From contig NZ_PYVX01000003.1 in the NCBI RefSeq assembly GCF_003056305.1, positions 310,001 to 374,000 on the forward strand: a DNA stretch of 64,000 bases. Direction: 5' to 3'. Position 1 is the first letter of the stretch, and every line of letters begins with the position of its first letter. This document shows positions 18,418 through 27,963 of this stretch, one piece after another. The notes under the pieces were generated by a model that saw only the letters and a list, made by a program, of their open reading frames with translations, ran no database searches and was not told where the DNA came from. This stretch comes from Halomonas denitrificans. Lineage in GTDB: Bacteria; Pseudomonadota; Gammaproteobacteria; Pseudomonadales; Halomonadaceae. Made by a program: the position numbers and the translations under genes.

Positions 18418-19218
18418 TCAGCCGGCGACCGGCAGCGGCGCCAGGGTCTCCAGCAGGTTCTGCAGGAAGGCCAGTCCCTGGCCGAACAGCCGCTCCAGGA
18501 AGCTCGCCAGGTCGGTCATCAGCACCATCAGCAGGATCAGGCCCACCGTCAGCGAGGTCGGGAAGCCGATGTTGAAGACGGTGAGCTGCGGGGCCGAGCG
18601 GTTGAGGATGCCCAGCGACAGGTTGATGATCAGCAGCGAGGCCACCAGCGGCAGGGCCAGCAGCAGGCCGGCGGTATAGATGGTGCCGCCGTAGCGGGCC
18701 AGCATGACGAAGGCCTCCGGGTTGAAGCGGCCGATGCCGATCGGCAGGGTCTCGAAGCTGGTGATCAACACCTGCAGCACCATCAGGTGGCCGTTGAAGG
18801 CCAGGAACATCAGCAGCGTGACCATGTAGAGGATGCGCGACAGCACCACCATGTTGGTACCGCTGGAGGGGTCGAAGAAGGTGGCGAAGGCGAGCCCCAT
18901 CTGCAGGCCGATGAAGTCGCCCGACGCCTGCACCACGCTGAGCATCACCTTGACCGTGAGCCCGATGGCGGCGCCGATCAGGAGCTGTTCGACCAGGATG
19001 CCGAAGCCCGCCCAGGAGAAGAGCGGCACCTCGGGCATCGGCGGCAGCACCGGGGCGATCACCACCGCCACGGCGCCGGCCAGGCCCAGCTTGGCCTGGC
19101 GCGGCACGCTGGAGTGGCCCCACAGCGGAGCGCTGAGCATCAGCGCGGTGATGCGCGCGAAGGGCCACAGGAAGGCGACGAGCCAGCCGTGCAGCTGGGC
19201 GAAGGTGACCTCCACCAT
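18418..19218 (-). CDS. fliR: Flagellar export gate protein FliR
   Basis: FliR is an inner-membrane component of the FliPQR export gate. The 266-residue product is strongly hydrophobic with the FliR order of segments: WLVAFLWPFARITALMLSAP near residue 10, GLQMGLAFATFFDP near 140 and FPTSLTVGLILLMVLMTDL near 235. It is last in the fliFGHIJKLMNOPQR order. Length matches the family (about 260). Confidence 0.96.
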   Translation of the reverse strand: MVEVTFAQLHGWLVAFLWPFARITALMLSAPLWGHSSVPRQAKLGLAGAVAVVIAPVLPPMPEVPLFSWAGFGILVEQLLIGAAIGLTVKVMLSVVQASGDFIGLQMGLAFATFFDPSSGTNMVVLSRILYMVTLLMFLAFNGHLMVLQVLITSFETLPIGIGRFNPEAFVMLARYGGTIYTAGLLLALPLVASLLIINLSLGILNRSAPQLTVFNIGFPTSLTVGLILLMVLMTDLASFLERLFGQGLAFLQNLLETLAPLPVAG

Positions 19219-19252
19219 CAGCGGGTGCTGCCCTTCAAAAAACCATTGAGGG

Positions 19253-19522
19253 TCACGAGATCATCGCGGGGATGTTGCCGAACAGCTCACGGGTGAAGTT
19301 CATGATCAGGGTGAGCAGCCAGGGGCCGGCCAGCACCAGCACGGCGAACACGGCGAGGATCTTGGGGATGAACGACAGCGTCATCTCGTTGATCTGGGTG
19401 GCCGCCTGGAACAGGCTGACCAGCAGGCCGGTGGCCAGGGCGGTGAGCAGCATGGGGCCCGCCAGCAGCAGCGTGACGCGCATGCCCTGGTAGGCGATGT
19501 TCATCACCTCTTCCGGTGTCAT
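19253..19522 (-). CDS. fliQ: Flagellar export gate protein FliQ
   Basis: An 89-residue protein with two membrane helices, beginning MTPEEVMNIAYQGMRVTLLL and carrying ATGLLVSLFQAATQINEMTL and FIPKILAVFAVLVLAGPW. These are invariant features of FliQ, which wraps FliP and FliR in the export gate. It sits between fliP and fliR. Confidence 0.97.
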   Translation of the reverse strand: MTPEEVMNIAYQGMRVTLLLAGPMLLTALATGLLVSLFQAATQINEMTLSFIPKILAVFAVLVLAGPWLLTLIMNFTRELFGNIPAMIS

Positions 19523-19559
19523 CGTGGTCTCCTCGCGCGTGGCATCGGGCGGTGTGACA

Positions 19560-20318
19560 TCACAGATAGAAGCTCTCGGCCAGCGAACCGATGATCAGCT
19601 GCCAGCCGTCGACCAGCACGAACAGCATCAGCTTGAACGGCAGCGAGATGGTGATCGGCGGCACCATCATCATCCCCAGCGACATCAGCACGCTCGCCAC
19701 CACCAGGTCGATGATCAGGAAGGGGATGAAGATCGTGAAGCCGATCTGGAAGGCGGTCTTCAGCTCGCTGGTGACGAAGGAGGGCACCAGCACCCGCATC
19801 GGCACGTCCTCGGGCCCCTGCAGCTCGCCGATGTCGGCCAGGCGGGCAAACATCGCGAGGTCCGGCTCCCGGGTCTGGGCCAGCATGAACTCCCGGAAGG
19901 GGCCCTGGGCGCGGGCGAGAAACTCGTCGAAGCCGATGGCGTCGTTGGCCAGCGGCGCCCAGGCCTGGGCGTGCACCTGGTCGAGCACCGGGGCCATGAT
20001 GAACAGGGTGAGAAAGAGCGCCAGCCCCAGCAGCACCTGGGTGGGCGGGGTGGCCTGGGTGCCCATGGCGGTGCGCAGCAGGCTCAGCACGATGATGATG
20101 CGCGTGAAGCAGGTCATCATCAACAGCACCGCCGGCAGGAAGGCCAGCGAGCTGAGCAGCAGCAGGGTCTGCAGCGACAGCGACCACTGCTGCCCGCCGT
20201 CCTCCAGCGGGCGGCTGACGATGCCGGGGATCTGCTGGGCCAGGGCCAGGGTCGGCGCGGCCAGCAGCAGCGCCACGGCCAGGGTCTTCAGCGTTCGGCG
20301 CGACACCCTGCCCCTCAT
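19560..20318 (-). CDS. fliP: Flagellar export gate protein FliP
   Basis: FliP forms the core of the export pore. The 252-residue precursor has a cleavable signal (about residues 1-28, ending ALAQQ), then [20 protein letters not shown], the [20 protein letters not shown] stretch and [19 protein letters not shown]. Length and order are typical. Its start overlaps the fliO stop. Confidence 0.97.
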   Translation of the reverse strand: MRGRVSRRTLKTLAVALLLAAPTLALAQQIPGIVSRPLEDGGQQWSLSLQTLLLLSSLAFLPAVLLMMTCFTRIIIVLSLLRTAMGTQATPPTQVLLGLALFLTLFIMAPVLDQVHAQAWAPLANDAIGFDEFLARAQGPFREFMLAQTREPDLAMFARLADIGELQGPEDVPMRVLVPSFVTSELKTAFQIGFTIFIPFLIIDLVVASVLMSLGMMMVPPITISLPFKLMLFVLVDGWQLIIGSLAESFYL

Positions 20319-20755
20319 GCCTGGCCCCGTCCACCGAGGCCGGCGTTGTGGCGGATCGCCTTGGCGAGCCGCGTGGCGAAGGCGTCACCGGGCTCGAAGC
20401 CCGGCCCGCCCGCCGGGGCGCCTTCCCGGGGCTCGGCCGACGCCGGCAGGTCGTGCAGCTTGTTGACCTGGCCGCCGCCGACGCCGAGCACCAGCCAGGT
20501 CCCCTCGACCTCGACGATCACCACGCGCTCCTTGGTGCCCACCGCGGCGCTGCCGACCACCCTCAGGTGGCGGCCGTGGCGCTGGTGGGGCAGCCCCCAG
20601 CGGCGCAGCAGGGCGGTGGCCACCAGGATGATGACCAGGATCAGCGCCAGGGCGGCGGCGGTCTTGCCCAGCGTCGCCATGCCGATCAGCGACTCGCCGC
20701 CGGCGACGGCGGCGTCCAGGCCCGCGGAAGACGTGTCGGTTGCGCCTGCGCTCAT
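20315..20755 (-). CDS. fliO: Flagellar export assembly protein FliO
   Basis: FliO is a small membrane protein that helps assemble the FliP ring. The 146-residue product has one helix (about residues 30-50, [20 protein letters not shown]) followed by the cytoplasmic FliO motif [20 protein letters not shown] and ending with a disordered tail. It overlaps fliN and fliP by 4 bases each. Family conservation is low, but position is decisive. Confidence 0.93.
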   Translation of the reverse strand: MSAGATDTSSAGLDAAVAGGESLIGMATLGKTAAALALILVIILVATALLRRWGLPHQRHGRHLRVVGSAAVGTKERVVIVEVEGTWLVLGVGGGQVNKLHDLPASAEPREGAPAGGPGFEPGDAFATRLAKAIRHNAGLGGRGQA

Positions 20756-21255
20756 CGGTTGAGCTTCTGGACCCGCTCGGAGGGGGTGATGATCTCGGTG
20801 ATACGGATGCCGTACTTGTCCTCGACGACCACGACCTCGCCCTGGGCGATCAGGTAGCCGTTGATGAGGATGTCCATGGGCTCGCCGGCCAGGCCGTCCA
20901 GCTCGATCACCGAGCCCTGGGCGAGCTCCAGCAGCTGCTTGATGGTCAGCTTGGTGCGGCCGAGCTCCACGGTGAGCTTGACCGGGATGTCCATGATCAT
21001 CTCGAGGTCGCGGCTCGCGGCCGTGCCCTGGCTCGCCTCGAGGGGCTGGAAGACGCTGCTGCCGGCGGATCTGGCGGCGGGCGCCTCGGCCTCCGGTTGC
21101 GGATCCGGCTCGGCGGACTCCGCGGCCGCCTGCTCGGCCATCGCCTCCGCCCAGGGGTCGTCGTCGGCGCCGGGCGCCTCGTCGTGCTGCTCCGACATGG
21201 CGGCGGCCCAGTCGTCGTCGCTGATGTTCTGATCGGGCTTGTTGGGATCAGTCAT
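20752..21255 (-). CDS. fliN: Flagellar motor switch protein FliN
   Basis: FliN forms the bottom of the C ring. The 167-residue product has an acidic disordered N-terminus (residues 1-80, including EDDWAAAMSEQ-like acidic repeats) and a C-terminal SpoA domain (DIPVKLTVELGRTKLTIKQL, then GSVIELDGLAGEPMDILING). The acidic head is longer than in E. coli FliN (137 residues), as in pseudomonads. It overlaps fliM and fliO. Confidence 0.97.
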   Translation of the reverse strand: MTDPNKPDQNISDDDWAAAMSEQHDEAPGADDDPWAEAMAEQAAAESAEPDPQPEAEAPAARSAGSSVFQPLEASQGTAASRDLEMIMDIPVKLTVELGRTKLTIKQLLELAQGSVIELDGLAGEPMDILINGYLIAQGEVVVVEDKYGIRITEIITPSERVQKLNR

Positions 21256-22291
21256 GAGAGGATTCCTTGGATTGCGGCCTGGCGCCTTTCACGAAGGCGT
21301 CGGTCGGCGCATGGCCGGCGGCATGGTCGAAGATGCGCAGCACGCGCAGGGCGTGCTGCTCGTTCTGGCTGCCGTATTCGCACTCCATCACCGGCACGCC
21401 GTCCACGCTGGCCGTCACCGTCTCGGGAAGCTCCATGGGCAGCACGTCGCCGGCCTTGAGGGCCATGACGTGGTCGATGCGGCTCGGGATGTCGATGAAG
21501 TTGGCGACCAGCTCGATCTCGGAGTGGCGGATCTCGCCGGCGATGCGTCGGGTCCAGGTGCCGTCCTGATCCTTGCTGCCGTCGCTCAGGGGGTTGGTCA
21601 GCAGGTCGCGCAGCGGCTCGATCATGGCGTAGGGCATGCAGATCTGGAAGCTGCTGGCCAGGTTGCCCACCTCGAGGTTGAAGCTGGTATTGACCACGAT
21701 CTCGTTGGGCGAGTTGGTGATGTTGGCGAACTTCGACTGCATCTCCGAGCGCAAGAAGCCGATCTCCAGGGGATAGACCGACTTCCAGGACTCGCTGTAG
21801 GCGTCGATGGCCAGGTGCAGCAGGCGCTGGATGATGCGCTGTTCGGTGTTGGTGAACTCGCGCCCCTCGGACTTGGTCACGAAGCGCCCGTCGCCGCCGA
21901 ACAGGTTGTCCACCACCATGAACACCAGGCTCGGGGGAAACACGATCAGCGCCGAGCCGCGCAGCGGCTTCATGGCGATCATGTTGATGTTGGTCGGCAC
22001 CGGCACGTTGCGGGAGAACTCGCTGTAGCTCTGGTAGCGGACCGAGTCCACGGTGATGTCGGCGCTGCGGCGGATCAGGTTGAACAGCCCCATGCGGAAG
22101 TGCCGCGCGAAGCGCTCGTTGATGATGTCCAGGGCATGCAGGCGCTCGCGGATGATGCGGTGCTGGGAGGCCGGGTCATAGGGGCGCACGCGAGACGTGC
22201 CGCCGCTGTTGGTCTCCGGCTCGTCGTCACCGCTGACGCCCTTGAGCAGGGCGTCGATCTCATCCTGGGACAGCAGGTCGTCTTGGGACAT
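21248..22291 (-). CDS. fliM: Flagellar motor switch protein FliM
   Basis: FliM receives phospho-CheY and reverses the motor. The 347-residue product begins with the CheY-binding peptide (DLLSQDEIDALLKGV, residues 4-18), has the GGXG-type middle domain (NLFGGDGRF near 130) and a C-terminal SpoA domain (ALKAGDVLPMELPETVT). The length is normal. It overlaps the fliN start by 8 bases. Confidence 0.98.
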   Translation of the reverse strand: MSQDDLLSQDEIDALLKGVSGDDEPETNSGGTSRVRPYDPASQHRIIRERLHALDIINERFARHFRMGLFNLIRRSADITVDSVRYQSYSEFSRNVPVPTNINMIAMKPLRGSALIVFPPSLVFMVVDNLFGGDGRFVTKSEGREFTNTEQRIIQRLLHLAIDAYSESWKSVYPLEIGFLRSEMQSKFANITNSPNEIVVNTSFNLEVGNLASSFQICMPYAMIEPLRDLLTNPLSDGSKDQDGTWTRRIAGEIRHSEIELVANFIDIPSRIDHVMALKAGDVLPMELPETVTASVDGVPVMECEYGSQNEQHALRVLRIFDHAAGHAPTDAFVKGARPQSKESSHD

Positions 22292-22311
22292 GTGTGTTGG
22301 CTACCCTCGGC

Positions 22312-22791
22312 CTATTGAACGATGAACTCGGTGAAGAGCACGTCGTCGATGGCCAGCTCCGGCTGGTTGTCCGACATAGGCGCCTCGAGGGCGGCGATCA
22401 CCTGCTCGGCCAGGCGCTGCTTGCCGCCCGGTGAGGTCAGGTCGCTGGCCTGCTTGCCGGAGAACAGCATCAGCAGGCGGCTGCGCACCTGGGGCATGTG
22501 CTGCTCGAGCACGCCCTGGCTGCGCTCATCGCCGAGCTTCAGCGACAGGCCGGTGTAGAGCAGGCGCGCTCCGTACTCGTCGTCGGCCAGGTTGACGGTG
22601 AAGGGCTTGATCGGCAGGAAGATCGGCGCCGGCGGTTCGGGCTCCGCCTCGACGTTGACCGCCGAGCGCGCCTCGCCGTCGGGCTGGCTGAGCACCATGT
22701 AGAGGGCCACCGCCGCCGCCGAGCTCGACAGGATCAGCAGCACCATCATCGTCCACAGGAGCTTGCGGGAGCCGCCGCTGGATTTCGCCAT
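22312..22791 (-). CDS. fliL: Flagellar basal body protein FliL
   Basis: FliL is a single-pass inner-membrane protein around the stator. The product (159 residues from this start) has a membrane helix at about residues 11-32 and a periplasmic domain with PIKPFTVNLAD, LLYTGLSLKL and the C-terminal IDDVLFTEFIVQ. The start at 22791 is preferred to the ATG at 22797 because the AGGA ribosome site abuts the latter and is properly spaced from the former. A 126-base gap separates it from fliK. Confidence 0.95.
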   Translation of the reverse strand: MAKSSGGSRKLLWTMMVLLILSSSAAAVALYMVLSQPDGEARSAVNVEAEPEPPAPIFLPIKPFTVNLADDEYGARLLYTGLSLKLGDERSQGVLEQHMPQVRSRLLMLFSGKQASDLTSPGGKQRLAEQVIAALEAPMSDNQPELAIDDVLFTEFIVQ

Positions 22792-22902
22792 TCTCATTCC
22801 TAGGTTGCAGTAGGTTGCCGACGCTGACGCCGCAGTATGCGGGTCGTGAAGGGATCATGATGATCCGAACAGGCTCGTTGATTGCGCCTATCTTGCGCGT
22901 TT

Positions 22903-22921
22903 GGCGCCCGGCCCGGGCGCC
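22903..22921 (-). terminator. GC-rich hairpin between fliK and fliL
   Basis: A 19-base near-perfect palindrome (GGCGCCC arm, GGGCGCC arm, 5-base loop) begins two bases after the fliK stop codon on the minus strand. There is no U tract, so it may only attenuate transcription or stabilise the upstream mRNA. Confidence 0.4.
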
Positions 22922-22923
22922 GC

Positions 22924-24342
22924 TCAGGCGTAGAGGTCGACGCGCCCGTCCAGGGCGCGTTCCCGGACCCCGCGCTCCTCGAGGGCGACGGTCGTCCCCT
23001 CCTCGGCGGCGTCGCTCCCCGGCGAGGCCTGCCGCTCGCCGGGCCGGCCGGGGGCGCCGTCGCCCTCGCTGCCGCCCTGGCGCTGCTCGCCCACCGAGGT
23101 CTCGCCCAGGCTGATGCCCTGCTCGGCCAGCGCCTCGCGCAGCTGCGGGATCGCCTGCTCCAGCGCCTGGCGCACCTGGGCGTGGGCGGAGATGAACTGC
23201 GCCTGGGCGCCGTGGTCGCTCATCTTCAGCGAGACCGACAGCGGGCCGAGCTCCGCCGGGTGGAGCTTGAGCTCAACGCGCTGCTCGCCGCCGTGCTGGC
23301 TCAGGCGCACCAGCTGCTGGCCCAGCTGCTGGGACCAGGCGGGGCTTGCCACCGGCGCCGGCAGGCTGGCCTGGGCCGGCGTCGCGGCGCTGCCGGCCAA
23401 CGCCCCGGCCGTGCCGCCGCCCGCCGCGCCGATCATGGCGCCGGTCACCGCATTCGCCGCGCCCTGGCCGGCTAGCTCCAGGCCGCCGGCCGCCCGTGAC
23501 GTCTCGCCTCGCTGGGCCAGCAGGGCATCGCCGGCGGCCGCAAGGCGCAGGGTCTCCTCGCTCGCCGCGGTGGCCTGGCCGCTGCCCTGAGCCGTGAGGC
23601 GCTCGGCCGCGGTGGAGAGCGCTGTCGCGCTCGACGGTGACGGCGTGGCGGAGGCGCGGCGCTCGGCGGCGATCGCCTCGAGCAGCGGGTTGATGCGGAC
23701 GGCTTGGCCGGCCCCGCCGGGTGCCGGGGCGGCGGGATTCGCCGTGCCCGGCCCCTGAGCGCCGGCCGGGGTGCCTGCGGCGCTCAGGGGCAGCAGCGCG
23801 AGGGCGTCGTCTGCCTCGGGGCGACCGGCCTGCTCGATCAACGCGAGTCGCTTCCGCAGCGCGTCCCAGACGCCGCTGTTCTGGTCGTCGGTGCCGGGCC
23901 GCGGCTCACCCTGCTCGAGCGACCGAAGGGCGGCCTCGATCTCTTCGGCCGAGAGGCGCGTCCCGCTGCCCCGGCCGGCCTCGACGCCAACCTCCGCCCC
24001 GATCTCGGCGTCGACCAGCGGGGCCAGCGCGAGGGCTCCAGCGGCGTCTCCGGCCGGGCCCGTCGCGCCGAGCGTCAGGGCGTTGAGGGCCTCGTCGCCG
24101 GTGGCGGCATCGGCGGGCGTCTCGCCCCGGCCTTGGGTCGCCGGCGGCGTGAGCGAGGCGCCGGCCTGCCCGGTCGACGCCTGGGATGTCGGTATGTCGG
24201 CCTTGCCGGCACCGTTCCCCTGGGCCTGGCTCGCGCCGGCCAGGTGGCGGGCGAACTCGTCGTCCGGCGCCGGGGATGCCCCGGCGCCGGGGCGGCTCCC
24301 GCCGGCCTTGCCGGGGGCGTTGATGAGCAGCTGGATATCCAT
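22924..24342 (-). CDS. fliK: Flagellar hook-length control protein FliK
   Basis: The 472-residue protein has a long Ala/Gly/Pro-rich disordered N-terminal part, as expected for the secreted molecular ruler, and a well-preserved C-terminal switch domain: WSQQLGQQLVRLSQHGGEQ, then VELKLHPAELGPLSVSLKM, then AQVRQALEQAIPQLREALAE (about residues 355-450). The start at 24342 (DIQLLINAPG) follows an AAGGAG site; the longer frame from 24420 runs into fliJ. It lies between fliJ and fliL, the standard place. Confidence 0.95.
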   Translation of the reverse strand: MDIQLLINAPGKAGGSRPGAGASPAPDDEFARHLAGASQAQGNGAGKADIPTSQASTGQAGASLTPPATQGRGETPADAATGDEALNALTLGATGPAGDAAGALALAPLVDAEIGAEVGVEAGRGSGTRLSAEEIEAALRSLEQGEPRPGTDDQNSGVWDALRKRLALIEQAGRPEADDALALLPLSAAGTPAGAQGPGTANPAAPAPGGAGQAVRINPLLEAIAAERRASATPSPSSATALSTAAERLTAQGSGQATAASEETLRLAAAGDALLAQRGETSRAAGGLELAGQGAANAVTGAMIGAAGGGTAGALAGSAATPAQASLPAPVASPAWSQQLGQQLVRLSQHGGEQRVELKLHPAELGPLSVSLKMSDHGAQAQFISAHAQVRQALEQAIPQLREALAEQGISLGETSVGEQRQGGSEGDGAPGRPGERQASPGSDAAEEGTTVALEERGVRERALDGRVDLYA

Positions 24343-24361
24343 CGACAGTCTCCTTGTCGGC

Positions 24362-24823
24362 TCAGTGCTCGAAGTGGGACGAGCGCTGGCGGACCAGTCG
24401 GTTGTTGACCAGGTCATCACTGACGTGCTGTTCCCGGCGTTGTTCGTCGCGGCGCCTGACCGCCTCCCGGCGCTCGGCCAGGGTGTCGTAGGAGGAGAGG
24501 CGCTGCTGCTGCTGTTGCCAGTGCTGGCGGGTGCGCTCGACCCGCTGCTGCTGGGCGGCCAGGGCCTGGCGGGCGCGTACCAGGGCGTCGTCCAGGGAGG
24601 CGAGGAACTGCTGGTAGTTGCGCATGGTGGCCGGGTCGATGCCGTCGCGCATCGCCGCGTTCAGCTTGTCGGCATACTCCTGGCGATAGCGGTGCAGCGA
24701 GTCGAGTTGCTGGACGACCTGGCTGGCGGTGCGCTGCTCGCCGGCCAGTGTCTGGCCGGCCTGGTCCCGGGCCTCCCGGGCGAGCTCGACGAGGGTGTCG
24801 AGCGAGGTGCGATCACGGCTCAT
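24362..24823 (-). CDS. fliJ: Flagellar export protein FliJ
   Basis: FliJ is the coiled-coil stalk of the export ATPase. The 153-residue product is an all-helical charged protein ([20 protein letters not shown] near residue 45, followed by a Gln-rich helix) with the size of FliJ. It overlaps the fliI stop by 4 bases and precedes fliK. Confidence 0.94.
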   Translation of the reverse strand: MSRDRTSLDTLVELAREARDQAGQTLAGEQRTASQVVQQLDSLHRYRQEYADKLNAAMRDGIDPATMRNYQQFLASLDDALVRARQALAAQQQRVERTRQHWQQQQQRLSSYDTLAERREAVRRRDEQRREQHVSDDLVNNRLVRQRSSHFEH

Positions 24824-26211
24824 GGCTCTCCTCCGAGGACGCCGGCCAGGGCCTGGCCGGCGTCGTCCATGCTGCTGCTCTCCTCGATGTGCTGCTGCAG
24901 GAAACCCTCGAGCTGGGGATAGCGCCGCACCGCCTCGTCGAGCTGCGGGTCGTTGCCTGGGTGGTAGGCGCCGACGCTGATCAGGTCGCGGTTGCGCTGG
25001 TAGCGGGAGAAGAGCCCCTTGAACTGCTGGGCCTGGCGCTGCTGCTGCGGGTCGACGACGGCGGTCATCACCCGGCTGATGGAGGCCTCGATGTCGATCG
25101 CCGGGTAGTGGCCCGCCTCCGCCAGGGTGCGCGACAGCACGATGTGGCCGTCGAGGATGGCGCGGGCCGAATCGGCGATGGGGTCCTGCTGGTCGTCGCC
25201 CTCGGTGAGCACGGTGTAGAAGGCGGTGATCGAGCCGCCGCCGCGCGCGGCGTTACCGGCGCGCTCGACCAGGCTCGGCAGCTTGGCGAAGACCGAGGGC
25301 GGGTAGCCCTTGGTCGCCGGCGGCTCGCCCACGGCCAGGGCGATCTCGCGCTGGGCCATGGCGTAGCGGGTCAGGGAGTCCATGATCAGCAGCACGTTGC
25401 GCCCCTGGTCGCGGAAGCCCTCAGCCAGTCGCGTGGCGTAGGAGGCGCCCTGCAGGCGCTGCAGCGGCGAGGTGTCGGCGGGAGCCGCCACCACCACGGC
25501 GCGGCGCAGGCCCTCCTCACCGAGGATGTTGTCGATGAAGTCCTGCACCTCGCGGCCCCGCTCGCCGATCAGGCCGACCACGATCACGTCGGCGCGGGTG
25601 TAGCGTGCCATCATGCCGAGCAGCACCGACTTGCCGACCCCGGAGCCGGCGAAGAGCCCCATGCGCTGGCCGCGGCCGACGCTGAGCAGGGCGTTGATGG
25701 CGCGGATCCCGACGTCGATCTGCTCCTCGATGGGCGCGCGGGCCAGCGGGTTCAGCGGCGGCGTGGAGAGCGGGGCGCGGGGCGCCTCGGAAAGCGGCGC
25801 CAGGCCATCCAGGGGGACGCCGTTGCCGTCGACCACGCGCCCCAGCAGCGACTCGCCGAGGGGGAAGCGCCGCGCGCTGTCGTGCGGCCCGTCGGAGAGC
25901 GCGAAGACCCGGGCGCCGGGCATCAGGCCGGTGATCTCGGCCAGCGGCATCAGGTAGAGCCGCTCGCCGGAGAAGCCCACCACCTCGGCCTCGGCGTAGC
26001 GGCGCGGCTCGCCTTGCCCGGCCGGCAACTCGATGCGACAGGCGTTGCCCAGCGCCACCTGCAGGCCGACCACCTCGATCACCAGGCCGGTGGCCCGCAC
26101 CACCCGGCCGCTGGTGCGGCAGGGCGGCAGCGGCGCCACCCGGGCGCGCACGCCGCGCAGGGCGCGCTGCCAGTGGGCCTGGTGGGCGTTGGCGGACAGC
26201 GACTCGGTCAC
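24820..26211 (-). CDS. fliI: Flagellum-specific export ATPase FliI
   Basis: FliI is the F1-beta-like ATPase of flagellar export. The 463-residue product has Walker A GSGVGKS (residues 189-195), [15 protein letters not shown] and the Walker B region [18 protein letters not shown], then [20 protein letters not shown]. Length and order (fliH-fliI-fliJ) are standard. It overlaps both neighbours by 4 bases. Confidence 0.98.
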   Translation of the reverse strand: MTESLSANAHQAHWQRALRGVRARVAPLPPCRTSGRVVRATGLVIEVVGLQVALGNACRIELPAGQGEPRRYAEAEVVGFSGERLYLMPLAEITGLMPGARVFALSDGPHDSARRFPLGESLLGRVVDGNGVPLDGLAPLSEAPRAPLSTPPLNPLARAPIEEQIDVGIRAINALLSVGRGQRMGLFAGSGVGKSVLLGMMARYTRADVIVVGLIGERGREVQDFIDNILGEEGLRRAVVVAAPADTSPLQRLQGASYATRLAEGFRDQGRNVLLIMDSLTRYAMAQREIALAVGEPPATKGYPPSVFAKLPSLVERAGNAARGGGSITAFYTVLTEGDDQQDPIADSARAILDGHIVLSRTLAEAGHYPAIDIEASISRVMTAVVDPQQQRQAQQFKGLFSRYQRNRDLISVGAYHPGNDPQLDEAVRRYPQLEGFLQQHIEESSSMDDAGQALAGVLGGEP

Positions 26212-26966
26212 TGGCAGTCGTCTCCTCGCGGGCGTTGTGCGGTCGGGCGGCGATGGCGAACCTGGGCCTTCACGGCTTGCCAGCGGCTCTCCCAGGTGGC
26301 GTCGAGCTCGCCGTTGGCGCTGGTGACCCGGCAGCCGCCGCGGCTCAGCTGGTCGTCGGGCTGCAGCGTCCAGCCGGCGGCCGAGAGCTCGTCGCCCAGG
26401 TGCGTCTGCACCAGCTTGTGGTCGAGGGGGTGCAGCCAGAGGCGCTGCTGGCCGACCAGCGGTGGTTCGGTGTGCAGCAGCGCGCGGACGATCTCCAGCA
26501 CCTGGCGGGGCCGTGCCTTGAGGGCCTCGCCGGCGAGCTGGTGCCCGGTGGTGAGCGCCAGGTCGACCAGGTCCTCGGCGACGGTCTCGTCGAGGGTCTC
26601 CAGGGCCTCGCCGAAGGCGCCGGCGAGCTTGGCGAGCGGGGTGAGCGTCTCGGCGAGGCGCGCGTCCAGCTCCTCCTGCGCCTGCCGGCGCCCCTCCTCG
26701 AGCCCTTGGGCCAGCCCCTCGGCGCGGCCCTGTTCGCGACCGGCCGCGAGGCCCTCCTCGTGGGCCTCGCGGCGCACCCGCTCGCGCAGCGCCTCGAGTT
26801 CGGCCTGGCGGCGCACGGCCTCGCGCCGTTCGGCGGAGCGCTGCGATTCCTGGGCGCTCTCCGGCTCGCTCGATTCCTGACGCGGCGGCGCCTTGAGCTC
26901 GCCCATCTGCCAGCGGCGCCAGGGCGAGGGCGCGTCGTCCCGGCGGGAGGCGTCGGGATCAGACAT
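26208..26966 (-). CDS. fliH: Flagellar export regulator FliH
   Basis: FliH dimers bind FliI and link it to FliN. The 252-residue product has a charged Glu/Gln/Arg-rich coiled coil (about residues 40-110), including G-x-x-x-G type repeats ([20 protein letters not shown]), and a C-terminal V-ATPase-E-like domain. It overlaps fliG by 8 bases and fliI by 4. Confidence 0.95.
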   Translation of the reverse strand: MSDPDASRRDDAPSPWRRWQMGELKAPPRQESSEPESAQESQRSAERREAVRRQAELEALRERVRREAHEEGLAAGREQGRAEGLAQGLEEGRRQAQEELDARLAETLTPLAKLAGAFGEALETLDETVAEDLVDLALTTGHQLAGEALKARPRQVLEIVRALLHTEPPLVGQQRLWLHPLDHKLVQTHLGDELSAAGWTLQPDDQLSRGGCRVTSANGELDATWESRWQAVKAQVRHRRPTAQRPRGDDCQ

Positions 26967-27963
26967 AGGTGTCGTCTCCGCCGCTCAGCACGATCTCGCC
27001 GCCGTCGGCCAGGCGACGCACCACCTGCAGGATGGCCTTCTGCTCGGTCTCCACCTGGGAGACGCGGATCGGGCCGCGGGCCTCCATGTCCTCGCGCATG
27101 AGGTCGGCGGCGCGCTGGGACATGTTGCGCATGAACTTGTCCATGAGCGTCTCCGGCGCGCCCTTGAGGGCCACCACCAGCGAGTTGGTGTCGATCTCCT
27201 TGAGGATCATCTGGATGCTGCGGTCGTCCAGGTCGATGAGGTTCTCGAACAGGAACATCTCGTCGATGATCTTCTGGGCCAGGTCCTCGCTGTGGGAGCG
27301 CACCGTCTCGATGGCGGCCTCTTCCTGGTTGGAGTTCATCAGGTTGAGGATCTCGGCCGCGGTGCGGACGCCGCCCATCTTGCTGCGCTTGAGGTTCTGA
27401 CCGTCGAGCATGTTGGTCAGCACCTCGGTGAGCTCCTGCAGGGCGGCGGGCTGCACGCCGCTGAAGGTCGCGATGCGCAGCACCACGTCGTTGCGCAGCT
27501 TGTCGTCGAACAGTGCCATCACGTCCGCCGCCTGGTGACGTTCCAGGTGGATCAGCACGGTGGCGATGATCTGCGGGTGCTCGTCGCGGATCAGCTCGGC
27601 GACCATCGAGGCTTCCATCAGGTTCAGGGCGTCGATGCCGGAACCCGAGCCGCTGGTCTCCAGCACGTCCTCGATCAGGCTGGAGGCGCGGTCGCTGCCG
27701 AGCGCCTTGGTCAGCACCGAGCGGATGTGCTCGCTGGAGTTGAGGTTGAGGGCGATGAACTCCTCGGTCTCGTCGTGGAAGGCCTGCAGCACCTGGCGCA
27801 TCTCGTCGTGGGAGACCTGGTCCAGGCGCGCCATCTCCATGCTGATCTGCTGGATCTCGGAGGGGGAGAGGTACTTGAAGACCTCCGCCGCACTGTCCTC
27901 CTCCAGGGCCAGCAGCAGGATCGCGCTGCGACGCGCGCCGCTCATTTCCTGAAGTTTACTCAT
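26959..27963 (-). CDS. fliG: Flagellar motor switch protein FliG
   Basis: FliG couples the stator to the rotor. The 334-residue product has the N-terminal FliF-binding domain (SAILLLALEEDSAAEVFKYL), the EHPQ motif at 128-131 and the MFXF motif (MFLF, 236-239) before the torque-generating C-terminal domain (LKEIDTNSLVVALKGA, with the charged helix MSQRAADLMREDMEARG). All landmarks are intact. Confidence 0.98.
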   Translation of the reverse strand: MSKLQEMSGARRSAILLLALEEDSAAEVFKYLSPSEIQQISMEMARLDQVSHDEMRQVLQAFHDETEEFIALNLNSSEHIRSVLTKALGSDRASSLIEDVLETSGSGSGIDALNLMEASMVAELIRDEHPQIIATVLIHLERHQAADVMALFDDKLRNDVVLRIATFSGVQPAALQELTEVLTNMLDGQNLKRSKMGGVRTAAEILNLMNSNQEEAAIETVRSHSEDLAQKIIDEMFLFENLIDLDDRSIQMILKEIDTNSLVVALKGAPETLMDKFMRNMSQRAADLMREDMEARGPIRVSQVETEQKAILQVVRRLADGGEIVLSGGDDTYV